Part shown: positions 15,038 to 24,458 of the stretch, one piece after another
How positions within the stretch are numbered: the first letter of the stretch is position 1
How the letters are laid out: every line of letters starts with the position of its first letter
Source of the DNA: Candidatus Methanoperedens nitratireducens
GTDB lineage: Archaea; Halobacteriota; Methanosarcinia; Methanosarcinales; Methanoperedenaceae
DNA length: 38,342 nt
Direction: 5' to 3'
NCBI RefSeq assembly: GCF_900196725.1
Contig: NZ_FZMP01000018.1
Span: forward strand, 1 to 38,342
Made by a program: the position numbers and the translations under genes
Notes under the pieces: generated by a model
Databases searched by the model: none
What the model was told of the DNA's origin: nothing
The model's input: the letters and a program-made list of their open reading frames with translations, nothing else

Positions 15038-18000
15038 ATGAAATTAGAAAAATCAGAGACTCTACGCAAGCTGGCTGAAGAAGCAAATTCTCTGTTGGTC
15101 TCTATTGTGGAATCTTCAGATGATGCGATTATTGGCAAGACGCTAGATGGTACCATCCTGAGCTGGAACCTGGGTGCGCAGAAGATATACGGATATACGG
15201 TCGATGAGGTAAAGGGCCGCTCTATTTTTATCCTGGTTCCACCCGATAAAACAGATGAGGTTCACCAGCTTCTTGAAAGAGTAAGACAGGGATTGCCCGT
15301 CAAACGCTACGAGACTGTGCGTGTGAGAAAAGATGGCAAACGAATTGATGTCTCTCTGACCAGCTCTCCAATTAAGGATTCAACTGGCAGGATTATAGGT
15401 GCCTCAACAGTTACACGGGATATCTCGGAGCGCAAGCGAGCTGAAGAGGAGTTGCGCAGGGCGCATGATGAGTTAGAAATACGTGTCAAGGAACGCACCG
15501 CAGAACTGGTAGAAGCCAATGAAGTATTACAGGCAGAAATCACCGAGCGCAAGCGAGTGGAGCAGGCCCTGCTTGAAAGTGAGAAGCGCTACCGCTCTCT
15601 TTTTGAAAACATGCTGGATGGGTTCGCATACTGCAAGATGTTCTATGATGACTATGGCCATCCGGTAGATTTTATCTATCTCAAAATCAATAGTGCATTC
15701 GAAGGGTTGACCGGGTTGGAAAACGTGGTAGGTAAAAAAATCACCGAGTTAATCCCCGGAATCAAAGAATCATATCCAGAGCTGTTTGAGATTTATGGCA
15801 GAGTCGCGTTGACGGGCAAGCCGGAGAAATTCGAGATGGAATTCAAACCTTTAAAGGCATGGTTATCCATTTCGGTTTGTAGTACGAAAAGAGAATACTT
15901 TGTAGCTGTTTTTGAGAACATTACAGAGCGCAAGCTGGCAGAGGAGGCACTGCGCAAAGCACGCAACGAGTTGGAAATGCTGGTTCAGGAGCGGACAGCG
16001 GAACTGAAAGAAGTTAACATGAAATTGGAAGCTGAAATCGCAGAGCGCAAGCAGGCTGAGAAGACGTTGCGAAGCAGTGAGGCGAAGTACAGGGGGCTTG
16101 CTGAGAGTGTAGGCGAAGTCTTCTATGCACTGGACAAGGATTTAAGATATATCTATTGGAATAATGCATCCGAGAAGCTTACAGGGATATTGGCGGAAGA
16201 TGCTATTGGAAAATCTCTTTTTGAGCTTTTCCCCGAGCTAAAAGGATCAAAAGCGGAGAAGTTGTACAGGGAAGTATTAAAAACCCAGCGACCCAAGCGT
16301 TTTGTGAATAAATACCGGGTCAATGGCAAGAACCTCATTTTTGAAATTAACGCATACTACTCTAAGTTCGGCATATCTGTCATTGCCAAAGATATCACAG
16401 AGCGCAGGCGGGCTGAAGAAGAGATTCATCTCCTGCAAACAATGACCCGGGCAATCAATGAAGTTCAAGATTTTCACTCGGCTATGGAGGTAGTACTCAG
16501 GAAGGTATGTGAAGCCACAGGATGGGATTATGGAGATGCGTGGTTCAGAAGCAAAGACGGAACAGTTCTTGAATGCAGCCCGGCATGGTACGGCAGTAGT
16601 ATGAGTCTGGAGGGATTTAGAAAGCTTAGCGAGCGGTTCACATTTCCGCCCGGTACAGGGCTGCCCGGACGGGTCTGGGCATCCAAAAAAGCAGAATGGA
16701 TTCAGGATATTTCAACATGCTCAGACACAATTTATCCCCGTGCCCGGATTGCAAGAGACGCAGGTCTTAAAGCCTGTGTTGGGATTCCAATTATAGTCAA
16801 CGATCAGGTGTTGGCTGTTCTTGTATTTCACATGTTTGAATTCCGGGAAGAGGATAAACGATTGGTTGTGACAATTTCAGCGATGGCGACTCAATTAGGC
16901 TTGATAATCCAGCGCAAGCAGGCTGAAGAGAAAATACGAGAGCAAGCCACACTTCTTGATAATGCACAGGAAGCTATTGGAGTCAGAAGCCTGGAGCACA
17001 ACCTCATCTACTGGAATAAAGGCGCCGAGCGCCTGTACGGCTGGACGGCAGAGGAAGCTACAGGTAAAAATCCAGTTGATTTTATGTTTAAAGGTAAAGA
17101 AGAGCCACCCCAGCTTATTGAAGCAAAAAGAAGCGTGCTTGAGAAAGGAGAGTGGACGGGCGAACTGCATCAGATAACAAAAGACGGTAGAGATGTGGTC
17201 GTCGAAAGCCACTGGACTCTGATATGTGATAGCGAAGGTAAACCGAAATCGATACTTGTCATCAACACCGATATTACTGAGAAGAGAAAGTTTGAAATGC
17301 AGTTATTACGCGCTCAGAGAATGGAGAGCATAGGCACGCTTGCAGGCGGCATAGCGCATGACCTCAATAATGTGCTTACTCCGATAATGATGTCCCTGCA
17401 AACGTTAGAAGATAAATTCCAAGATGAGCAAAGCCAGAAGTTATTAACTATCCTCGAGCGGAACTTACTGCGGGGGTCTAATTTAATAAAGCATGTCATG
17501 TCATTTGCACGGGGTATTGAGGGGGAACGCAAACCTCTCCAGGCAGCACATATAATATCTGAAGTCGAGAAAGTTGCAAAAGAGACGTTTAATAAGAATA
17601 TCGAAATCAAAACCGATATATCCAGGGACCTCTTTACCATCTCCGCAGATGCAACACAACTGCACCAGGTTCTAATGAATCTGTGCGTGAACGCCCGCGA
17701 TGCCATGCCGGATGGTGGTATCCTCCGCATCACAGCTTCGGATTTTTATGTTGATGAGAGCTATGCGAGGATGAACGTCGAATCCAGAGTCGGTCAGTAT
17801 ATTATCATTACGGTTTCTGATACCGGGACCGGTATTCCTCCTGAAATAATAGGCAGGATTTTTGAGCCGTTCTTTACGACTAAAGAGCCCGGAAAAGGAA
17901 CCGGGCTTGGTCTTTCAACGTCTATTGGGATTGTGAAAAGCCATGGCGGGTTTATAAATGTTAGCAGCGAGGTCGGGAAAGGAACGACGTTCAAGATATA

Positions 18001-18433
18001 TTTGCCAGCTTTTAAAACTGAGATGCAGGGAGCACAAATGCATCAACCTGAATTGCTCACAGGAAATGGAGAATTGATCCTTGTTGCTGAAGATGAAGGC
18101 TCGATTCGTGAGATTACGTGCTCAACATTGGAAACATACGGGTATGAAGCGATTGCAGCCGAAGATGGTGTACAGGCGGTAGCGGAGTATGCCCGGAATA
18201 TGGATAAAATCAAGGTTATTCTTATGGATATGATGATGCCGGTAATGGACGGCCAGGCGAGCATACGGGCGGTTCGTAAAATCAACCCTGAAGTCAAAAT
18301 TATCGCAATCAGTGGATTAGCAGAGGAAGATAAACTTAAAAACATCGCAGACCATACAAATGCTTTTCTGCCAAAGCCTTACACGGCTGAGAAGCTGCTT
18401 AAAACCATACACGAGGTTTTAATCACTAAATAG
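15038..18433 (+). CDS. cytoplasmic multi-PAS/GAF hybrid histidine kinase with receiver domain
   Basis: Protein of 1131 residues with no membrane segment or signal peptide. Order: PAS 20-135, coiled coil 137-185, PAS 185-300, coiled coil 300-345, PAS 345-455, GAF about 455-620, PAS 630-750, HisKA with phospho-acceptor His774 in GGIAHDLNN, HATPase (DTGTGIPP, GKGTGLGLS) about 860-990, and a receiver domain 1005-1131 with acceptor Asp1064 in LMDMMMP and the conserved Lys in PKPYT. It senses intracellular signals, perhaps redox or small molecules via PAS/GAF; none has a recognisable haem or flavin motif. The output beyond its own receiver is unknown. From the last PAS to the end it is closely related to the kinase at 18741. 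Confidence 0.9.
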   Translation: MKLEKSETLRKLAEEANSLLVSIVESSDDAIIGKTLDGTILSWNLGAQKIYGYTVDEVKGRSIFILVPPDKTDEVHQLLERVRQGLPVKRYETVRVRKDGKRIDVSLTSSPIKDSTGRIIGASTVTRDISERKRAEEELRRAHDELEIRVKERTAELVEANEVLQAEITERKRVEQALLESEKRYRSLFENMLDGFAYCKMFYDDYGHPVDFIYLKINSAFEGLTGLENVVGKKITELIPGIKESYPELFEIYGRVALTGKPEKFEMEFKPLKAWLSISVCSTKREYFVAVFENITERKLAEEALRKARNELEMLVQERTAELKEVNMKLEAEIAERKQAEKTLRSSEAKYRGLAESVGEVFYALDKDLRYIYWNNASEKLTGILAEDAIGKSLFELFPELKGSKAEKLYREVLKTQRPKRFVNKYRVNGKNLIFEINAYYSKFGISVIAKDITERRRAEEEIHLLQTMTRAINEVQDFHSAMEVVLRKVCEATGWDYGDAWFRSKDGTVLECSPAWYGSSMSLEGFRKLSERFTFPPGTGLPGRVWASKKAEWIQDISTCSDTIYPRARIARDAGLKACVGIPIIVNDQVLAVLVFHMFEFREEDKRLVVTISAMATQLGLIIQRKQAEEKIREQATLLDNAQEAIGVRSLEHNLIYWNKGAERLYGWTAEEATGKNPVDFMFKGKEEPPQLIEAKRSVLEKGEWTGELHQITKDGRDVVVESHWTLICDSEGKPKSILVINTDITEKRKFEMQLLRAQRMESIGTLAGGIAHDLNNVLTPIMMSLQTLEDKFQDEQSQKLLTILERNLLRGSNLIKHVMSFARGIEGERKPLQAAHIISEVEKVAKETFNKNIEIKTDISRDLFTISADATQLHQVLMNLCVNARDAMPDGGILRITASDFYVDESYARMNVESRVGQYIIITVSDTGTGIPPEIIGRIFEPFFTTKEPGKGTGLGLSTSIGIVKSHGGFINVSSEVGKGTTFKIYLPAFKTEMQGAQMHQPELLTGNGELILVAEDEGSIREITCSTLETYGYEAIAAEDGVQAVAEYARNMDKIKVILMDMMMPVMDGQASIRAVRKINPEVKIIAISGLAEEDKLKNIADHTNAFLPKPYTAEKLLKTIHEVLITK

Positions 18434-18510
18434 GGTTTTCAGAATAGAACCTTCCCTTCCCATAGCTGCTGAACAGCTATTATTGAAGCAATTAAATATA
18501 TATTAGCATC

Positions 18511-18680
18511 AGGTTAATATACGGCTTCGTCTCATTGTTGAGGTAATATACATCAGTTTGAATCCAATTAAAAAATCGGGTTCAGGAGAGGATGTATAGG
18601 CAGGTATCTATATTTGTATGTACAGCCGGAATGGGAGATACCCGAACCATATTAAGATTGGATAAGTCAGGTAAATTGCT
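18511..18680 (+). promoter_or_regulatory. conserved leader upstream of hybrid kinase 2 (copy B)
   Basis: Counterpart of 14851-15016, in the same position and orientation relative to a paralogous kinase gene. A short third match (GGTTAATAAACGGCTTCATA) follows the second kinase at 21552-21571. No ORF is present in the 307-bp gap between the kinases. The extra 60 bp before ATG 18741 is AT-rich and may hold the core promoter. Confidence 0.5.
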
Positions 18681-18740
18681 GCTAAATATTCAACAAAAAT
18701 ATTTTGTGAATACAAAATAGTGTGAAACAGTTGATGATAT

Positions 18741-21542
18741 ATGATGAATTTTAATCCAGGGAGTTGGCTGAAAAACACAGACCTGTATAAATATCTTGCT
18801 GCAATACCAATTCCAGTCTTCATAATCCTCATCACTGCCCTGACCCCATTTGACAATCGAGCGGTTTTCGAGGCGCCCTGGCTACTCCCAATACTGAATA
18901 CGGTGTTCATCTTTGCCATATATCTCGTTGTGGCATACATCTCTGCGAAGAGCTACCTGTCAAGCGGGTCGCTGAGCATTTTCCTGCTTGGCTGCGGAAT
19001 GCTGGCATTTGGCTCTGCAGCTCTGTTAGGTGGCTGGTTAATATCTGCTCCCGGCGGGATAAATGTCAATGTGACAGTAGTTAATATCGGGGCTTTGTCT
19101 GGTTCAATATTTCATCTTACGGGTGCGATGCTCACCTCAATGAGAGTGAACCCGGAATTGAATTCAAAGCGCAGAAAGCGAAACCTGACGCTTGCTTATC
19201 CGGGAGTACTGATATTAGTAATATTGCTTGCGATAGCGAGCCTTCAGGGCATTACACCGCCGTTTTTCATACAGGGAACCGGTCCTACCCTGTTAAGGCA
19301 GGTGGTGCTGGGAACTGCTGCGGTGCTATTTGTTATCTCTGCTTTTCTCTTCATCAGACTTTATTCCAATTTGAAAAAAATTTATCTATACTGGTATTCC
19401 CTGGCTCTGATGCTGGTCGCCATAAACTTATTCGCTGCGTTCCTTGTACGTACTGTTGGCAGCCCATTTAGTTGGGCGGTGAGATTGCCACTATACCTCG
19501 GCGGCATATACTTCCTCAACGCCATCTTTATTGCCAGAAGAACAGCACGCACCAGGGGAACATCAATAGAAGAAGCCGTAGCAAACTTTTTCCGCGAGCC
19601 TGAGGAGAATTTTAGAATCCTGGTTGAAACGGCTAATGACGCTATAGTTTCCTTCGACAATGAGAGCAGGGTATTATTGTGGAATTCTGCGGCTGAGAAA
19701 ATATTCGGTTATAACCGAAGTGAGGCTGTCGGCTCAATTCTGGGCGACTTGATAATCCCTGATAGCTATGATGGTACTATAAAAAAGGAGATGGAGAATC
19801 TCACGGTAACAGGAAAGAGCACGCAGATTGGAAAACCAATAGAAATGGAGACTAAGAAAAAAGATGGTAAAGTATTCCCGGTTGAGTTCTCCATCTCGGC
19901 AAGAAAGACATCGGATGGGTGGATGTACACCAGCATTATAAGGGACATCACCGAGCGCAAGAGGGCTGAGGAGGCGCTGCGCAAAGCTCACGATGAGTTA
20001 GAACTGCGTGTTCAGGAACGGACGGCAGAACTTGAAAAAGCCAACAAAGCATTGCTGGAGAGCGAAGCAAGCTACAGGGAGCTTACTGAAAGCATTGACG
20101 ACCTCTTCTATGCGATGGACAGAGAGCTAAGATATACCTATTGGAACAAGGCGTCTGAAGCTCTTACAGGGATTTTGGCGAAAGATGCTATTGGAAAATC
20201 TCTTTACGAGCTTTTCCCTGATATAAAAGGGACAAAAGTGGAGCAGTTCTACATAGAGGTATTAAAAACGCAGCAACCTGCGCGTTTTGAGAGTGAATAC
20301 CAGCTGGGGGACAGGAAATTCATTTTTGAGATTAATGCTTATCCAACTAAGACGGGTTTCTCTGTTATCGCCAAAAATATCACTGAGAAGAAAATGTTTG
20401 AAGCGCACTGGTTACGAGCGCAGCGAATGGAAAGCATAGGCATACTTGCAGGCGGAATGGCGCATAATCTCAACAATATGCTGACGCCAATGATGATGTC
20501 TTTGCAAATATTAAAAGGAAAGTTCACAGATGAGCATAGCCAGAAGTTGCTTAATATTCTTGAAAATAACTCCCAGCGTAGTGCTGATTTAATTAAGCAA
20601 GTTCTTTCATTTTCACGTGGTGTCGAGGGTCAACGTACTCCTCTTCAGGCAAAACACCTTATCTCTGAAATTGAGAAGATAGCAAAAGAGATATTTCCAA
20701 GAAACATTGAGATCAGAACTGATATTCAGAAAGACCTATTTACCATCTCAGGAGATGCCACACAGTTACATCAGGTTATAATAAACCTGTGCGTAAATGC
20801 CCGTGATGCAATGCCGGATGGCGGTATCTTAAGTATTTCTGCTGAGAATTGTTTCATCGATGAAAATTATGCGCAGATGCATACTGAAGCTAAAGTCGGT
20901 TCTTACGTTACTATCGCAGTTTCGGACACAGGAACCGGTATCCCTCCCAAGATACTTGATAGGATCTTTGAGCCGTTTTTCACGACAAAGGAGTTTGGTA
21001 AAGGAACCGGACTTGGGCTTTCAACAGCTTTTGCAATCGTGAAAAGCCACGGCGGATTTATAAATGTGAACAGCGAGGTCGGAAAAGGAACGACGTTCAG
21101 GGTATATTTGCCATCGATTAAAACCGAACTGCAAAATGTAGAGGAACAACAGCAGCTTGAATTGCCCGTCGGAAACGGAGAGTTGGTTCTCGTTGCTGAA
21201 GATGATGATTCAGTTCGTGAGGTTACTATCTCAACTTTGCAAAAATATGGGTATAATGTGCTTATAGCCAATGATGGTGCACAGGCAGTAGCAGAGTATG
21301 CTCAAAATAGAGATAAAACCAAAGTTATTCTTATGGATATGATGATGCCTGTTATGGATGGTCATGCGAGCATCCGGGCGATTCGTAAAATTAACCCCGG
21401 AGTTAAAATTATCGCTGTTAGCGGATCAGCGGAGAAGGAGAAACTTAAAAATGTTGCAGACCATACAGACGCTTTTCTACCAAAGCCTTACACCGCTGAG
21501 AAACTGTTGGAAACCATACATGAGGTTTTAAGCATAAAATAA
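18741..21542 (+). CDS. membrane-bound PAS hybrid histidine kinase with receiver domain
   Basis: Protein of 933 residues. Residues 15-270 contain about seven or eight hydrophobic helices, a membrane sensor module that I cannot name. They are followed by PAS about 285-405, a short coiled coil, PAS about 430-550, HisKA with His575 in GGMAHNLNN, HATPase (DTGTGIPP, GKGTGLGLS) about 665-790, and a receiver domain about 810-933 with Asp866 in LMDMMMP. The residue after the phospho-acceptor His is Asn rather than the usual Asp/Glu (codons CAT AAT), which may weaken autophosphorylation. Its C-terminal half is a close paralogue of the kinase ending at 18433, so the pair arose by tandem duplication with a swapped sensor part. 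Confidence 0.9.
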   Translation: MMNFNPGSWLKNTDLYKYLAAIPIPVFIILITALTPFDNRAVFEAPWLLPILNTVFIFAIYLVVAYISAKSYLSSGSLSIFLLGCGMLAFGSAALLGGWLISAPGGINVNVTVVNIGALSGSIFHLTGAMLTSMRVNPELNSKRRKRNLTLAYPGVLILVILLAIASLQGITPPFFIQGTGPTLLRQVVLGTAAVLFVISAFLFIRLYSNLKKIYLYWYSLALMLVAINLFAAFLVRTVGSPFSWAVRLPLYLGGIYFLNAIFIARRTARTRGTSIEEAVANFFREPEENFRILVETANDAIVSFDNESRVLLWNSAAEKIFGYNRSEAVGSILGDLIIPDSYDGTIKKEMENLTVTGKSTQIGKPIEMETKKKDGKVFPVEFSISARKTSDGWMYTSIIRDITERKRAEEALRKAHDELELRVQERTAELEKANKALLESEASYRELTESIDDLFYAMDRELRYTYWNKASEALTGILAKDAIGKSLYELFPDIKGTKVEQFYIEVLKTQQPARFESEYQLGDRKFIFEINAYPTKTGFSVIAKNITEKKMFEAHWLRAQRMESIGILAGGMAHNLNNMLTPMMMSLQILKGKFTDEHSQKLLNILENNSQRSADLIKQVLSFSRGVEGQRTPLQAKHLISEIEKIAKEIFPRNIEIRTDIQKDLFTISGDATQLHQVIINLCVNARDAMPDGGILSISAENCFIDENYAQMHTEAKVGSYVTIAVSDTGTGIPPKILDRIFEPFFTTKEFGKGTGLGLSTAFAIVKSHGGFINVNSEVGKGTTFRVYLPSIKTELQNVEEQQQLELPVGNGELVLVAEDDDSVREVTISTLQKYGYNVLIANDGAQAVAEYAQNRDKTKVILMDMMMPVMDGHASIRAIRKINPGVKIIAVSGSAEKEKLKNVADHTDAFLPKPYTAEKLLETIHEVLSIK

Positions 21543-21669
21543 AGAGACTGCGGTTAATAAACGGCTTCATAGTGCCTGGCGGCGTTATGAGCATCTTCCC
21601 AACCCCGCCGCACATATTTTAATAACCGAAGAAACACATAGTATCTAATTATCAAAGCGGGGTGTGAAT

Positions 21670-22068
21670 ATGGCAGAAGTAATGGCAGAAAGGCAAACAC
21701 ATGAAAATTTCCACAGGATGGCTGAAAACTTCAAAAGATGCCTCAGGGATATGGGGTATAAGGATGTTAAAGTCGGCTATCCGCTGGAGGTATTAGAAAA
21801 CAGGGAGCTTAACACAACGTTCGTTATCGATCACGGGGAGGCAGTCATCCCTACGACCATAAATATACGCATGAAGGCTAAAGGTGTGTGGACATACATC
21901 TATATGCCGCAACCTGAGATAGAAAGAAAAGGCAAATCAGAGCTTACCGAGAGGCGGTATGATGAAACAGGAGAGTTAGTACCCTGCCAGGAGTGCGGAT
22001 GCATTGATTTTGTGAAAAAAGGGGAAGAATACGCCTGTGCGATTTGCTGCCAGAGCAATTCAGGCTGA
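21670..22068 (+). CDS. conserved protein with C-terminal zinc ribbon
   Basis: Protein of 132 residues that I do not recognise. The body (about 1-95) is soluble alpha/beta with AEVMAERQTHENFHRM at the front. The end carries C-x2-C-x-C (CQECGC) and C-x2-CC (CAICC), a probable zinc ribbon. A GTG at 21664 would add two residues; ATG 21670 fits better with GCGGGGTG upstream. It is convergent with the gene ending at 22074, with five bases between the stops. Confidence 0.7.
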   Translation: MAEVMAERQTHENFHRMAENFKRCLRDMGYKDVKVGYPLEVLENRELNTTFVIDHGEAVIPTTINIRMKAKGVWTYIYMPQPEIERKGKSELTERRYDETGELVPCQECGCIDFVKKGEEYACAICCQSNSG

Positions 22069-22073
22069 CCCAT

Positions 22074-22562
22074 TTAACGTTTCCTCAGCACCAGCTCACA
22101 AAAGTCATCACCAGCACTCCTTCTTTTTGTGCAGATGTGTAATATGTTCTTATCAATACCTTCAGCCAGCCCCCTCTCATAGCCATCTATCGATGCACAG
22201 ACTTGCGGCGTCCAGTCCTTTTTATGGTTCCACATACATTCGGTCGCATGGATTTTTATCTCATTAGCGTTTTCTTCGGCGATGTGGCTTTTAATCCCGA
22301 AGATGCGGTGCATCCCCATCAATGCGACCGCGCATCCGTGAAGGCTTCTTTCTATCTTTAGAGTTCCAACGATTTCGTTCGCGTCTTCAAGACCCCAGGA
22401 GTGCATCATTTTTGTCAATCCGGCTCTTTCATTTTTATCGAGTAGATGGAAAACATCGTTAAACATCCTGCCGACACTGCTTGCGCTTTTTCTCCATCTT
22501 GTTTGTACAGGGACAAGGTCATTCACAATCATGAATTCTATTAATTTACCCTTGATATTCAT
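22074..22562 (-). CDS. conserved protein resembling the ATC-hydrolase/V4R-type fold
   Basis: Protein of 162 residues, soluble. The last 60 residues (ATECMWNHKKDW, then CASIDGYERGL, ending RRSAGDDFCELVLRKR) follow the pattern of the L-2-amino-thiazoline-4-carboxylate hydrolase family, which ends in a G-D-x-x-C-[DE] motif. This is a resemblance, not a firm assignment, and no substrate can be named. ATG 22562 has AAGGTG upstream; a GTG at 22571 is the alternative. Confidence 0.6.
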   Translation of the reverse strand: MNIKGKLIEFMIVNDLVPVQTRWRKSASSVGRMFNDVFHLLDKNERAGLTKMMHSWGLEDANEIVGTLKIERSLHGCAVALMGMHRIFGIKSHIAEENANEIKIHATECMWNHKKDWTPQVCASIDGYERGLAEGIDKNILHICTKRRSAGDDFCELVLRKR

Positions 22563-22623
22563 CTTTTTCACCTTGATTTATTGACCTTTAATCTACAACA
22601 GCGTACAGCTTTATGGAAGGCTT

Positions 22624-23168
22624 TCATACCTTACTTACCCCATACCTTCCTTTTAAAGGGATATAAAGTACTTTACTGATAACATTTCTTTCAACTCCTC
22701 TCTCACCCTTCTCAAGCAGAACAAGATTCTGGATTCCCTCTTCCATCACAGGCGCAATCAGTCTTCCGCCTGCCCTGAGCTGTTCTATCAAAGGGGGTAT
22801 ATCAATACATGCTGCTGTGATGCATATCCTGTCATAGGGAGCCATCCCCGGATACCCAAGACCGATCTCAAGGAACTTATGACCTTTATCAAGACTGAGG
22901 GGCTCATAAAAGAGAGGGTAACTATGCGGGCATGAAATGGTGTGGCTTTCTCGCCTGGAAGCGGGAGAGGCACTTCAAGATAGGCGTAGTCCCTGTAAAG
23001 AAACGGTATGAAATCCTCCCTCGGAATCCTCAGCATTGCATCCTTTATACGCTCTGACCTGAGATATCCGTGATCGAGGAGCCATCTAACTTTCTCTTCT
23101 CTTTCCTCCCGGAATTCTTCTTTGCTTTTAGCCGGCTCTTTCGGCGGCGGGATTATCCAGCCCTGCAT
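22624..23168 (-). pseudogene. pcm: protein-L-isoaspartate O-methyltransferase, broken
   Basis: Two frames together give a damaged Pcm. The front (from ATG 23168) reads normally through REDFIPFLYRDYAYLEVPLPLPGEK, given here in outline. Near 22938 the frame shifts by one base and continues as ISCPHSYPLFYEPL, KFLEIGLGYPGMAPYDRI, then TAACIDIPPLIEQLRAGGRLIAPV to the end. In intact family members about 40-50 residues, including the GxGxG SAM-binding loop, lie between LEIG and APYDRI; here they are missing (junction about 22855-22866). The protein cannot bind SAM. It is three bases downstream of the hydrolase/phosphoribosyltransferase gene, in the same operon. Confidence 0.85.
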
Positions 23169-23171
23169 CTT

Positions 23172-24419
23172 TTAACCTTCTGTTAATGCTTTTACGCTTT
23201 TCCTTGCCCTCTCTAATATATCCACCACTTCCTCATCTGTCACCTGGGTAAAATCCTCATAGTACGACCCGACAGCCGTAAAATCGTAAGGCGTTTCAAG
23301 GCAGATAAATTCATCAGCCATCCGGCGCAGTTCATCAGCCGTATCCGGGGGTGCTACGGGAAGAGCCACGACAAGTTTCTCTATGCTCTCCAGCTTCAAT
23401 GTGGAGACAGCTGCTTTCGCTGTGGCGCCTGTAGCTGCCCCGTCATCAACGAGTATGATTATTTTTCCTTTCAAATCAGGTATCTTCTGTCCTTTCCGGT
23501 ATAGATCAACCCTTTTTTCGATCACTTTCTTCTGGCGGGAAATCTCATCCCGGATATAATCCTCCGTAACCCCGTATGATGTTATTATGGACTCATTCAA
23601 AACGACCGTACCTGTCTCTGAAACAGCGCCTATGGCAAGTTCAGGCTGCCCCGGAAAACCTAACTTCCTTACTATGATAACATCAAGCGGGCAGTTAAGG
23701 TAAGAAGCTATCTTATAGCCTGTAACTGCTCCTCCCCTTGGAAGGGCCAGCACCATGACGTCTTTCCTGTCCTTATAATCTTTTAACCTGTATGCAAGTT
23801 CTGCACCGGCGTCCTTCCTGTCCTTATAAATTTTCGCCGGGTCGTCTGAACCCAGTTTCTCAACAAACCACTGAACTATGGCTTCGCGTGCCTCTCTGAG
23901 ATGCTTCTCTTTTGAATAGAGATGGTCTGCACCTTTTATCAGAGCAAGCTTTTTCTCTCCGGCAAGGTGCTCATGGAGGATGAGGCTCTCGCTCATTATC
24001 GGGTCTGCATCGCCCTGCACTATCAATGTGGGGATACGTACGTTATCAGCGTATTTGTAGTATCCTTCGGCTGGAGCAGAGCGCAGGGCCAGAGCCTTAA
24101 TCCGGCTATCTGTGGCGGCTCTCACGAGGGCTGCTGTACCTCCGATGCTTGAGCCGCATATCCCGACCCTCGCAGGGTTTACGCCTTCTTTGCTGTTAAT
24201 ATAATCAAGAGAGACGCCGATATCCCGGGCAAACTGCTCGACAGTAGCATCAGAAGCATCACCTTCGCTCTCACCGTGTCCTGTGAAATCAGGAAGGAAA
24301 CAGCAGAATCCCTTTTCCACCAACCCCCCTGCAATATAGATATTCCTCGGGCTATCCTTGCTGCTCCTTAACCCGTGCGCGAATATCACCGCAGGCTTAT
24401 TCGTTACTTTCTCCTCCAT
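23172..24419 (-). CDS. alpha/beta-hydrolase fused to phosphoribosyltransferase-like domain
   Basis: Protein of 415 residues. Residues 1-195 are a serine hydrolase of the dienelactone-hydrolase/acyl-peptidase type: oxyanion HG near 15-16, nucleophile in GSSIGG (about 89-94), acid in QGDADP and catalytic His in GADHLYS. Residues about 205-410 are a type I phosphoribosyltransferase fold with the PRPP loop VDDGAATGATAKAA and the N-terminal ALPRGGAVTG. Both active sites look intact. The same two domains are known fused in the opposite order in some bacteria. The reaction is unknown. ATG 24419 has a strong GGGGGAGAG ribosome site. It lies between the disulfide oxidoreductase gene (upstream) and the broken pcm. 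Confidence 0.82.
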   Translation of the reverse strand: MEEKVTNKPAVIFAHGLRSSKDSPRNIYIAGGLVEKGFCCFLPDFTGHGESEGDASDATVEQFARDIGVSLDYINSKEGVNPARVGICGSSIGGTAALVRAATDSRIKALALRSAPAEGYYKYADNVRIPTLIVQGDADPIMSESLILHEHLAGEKKLALIKGADHLYSKEKHLREAREAIVQWFVEKLGSDDPAKIYKDRKDAGAELAYRLKDYKDRKDVMVLALPRGGAVTGYKIASYLNCPLDVIIVRKLGFPGQPELAIGAVSETGTVVLNESIITSYGVTEDYIRDEISRQKKVIEKRVDLYRKGQKIPDLKGKIIILVDDGAATGATAKAAVSTLKLESIEKLVVALPVAPPDTADELRRMADEFICLETPYDFTAVGSYYEDFTQVTDEEVVDILERARKSVKALTEG

Positions 24420-24458
24420 TTGTTCTCTCCCCCTTTATCCTCGCTTTATGCCTTTATT

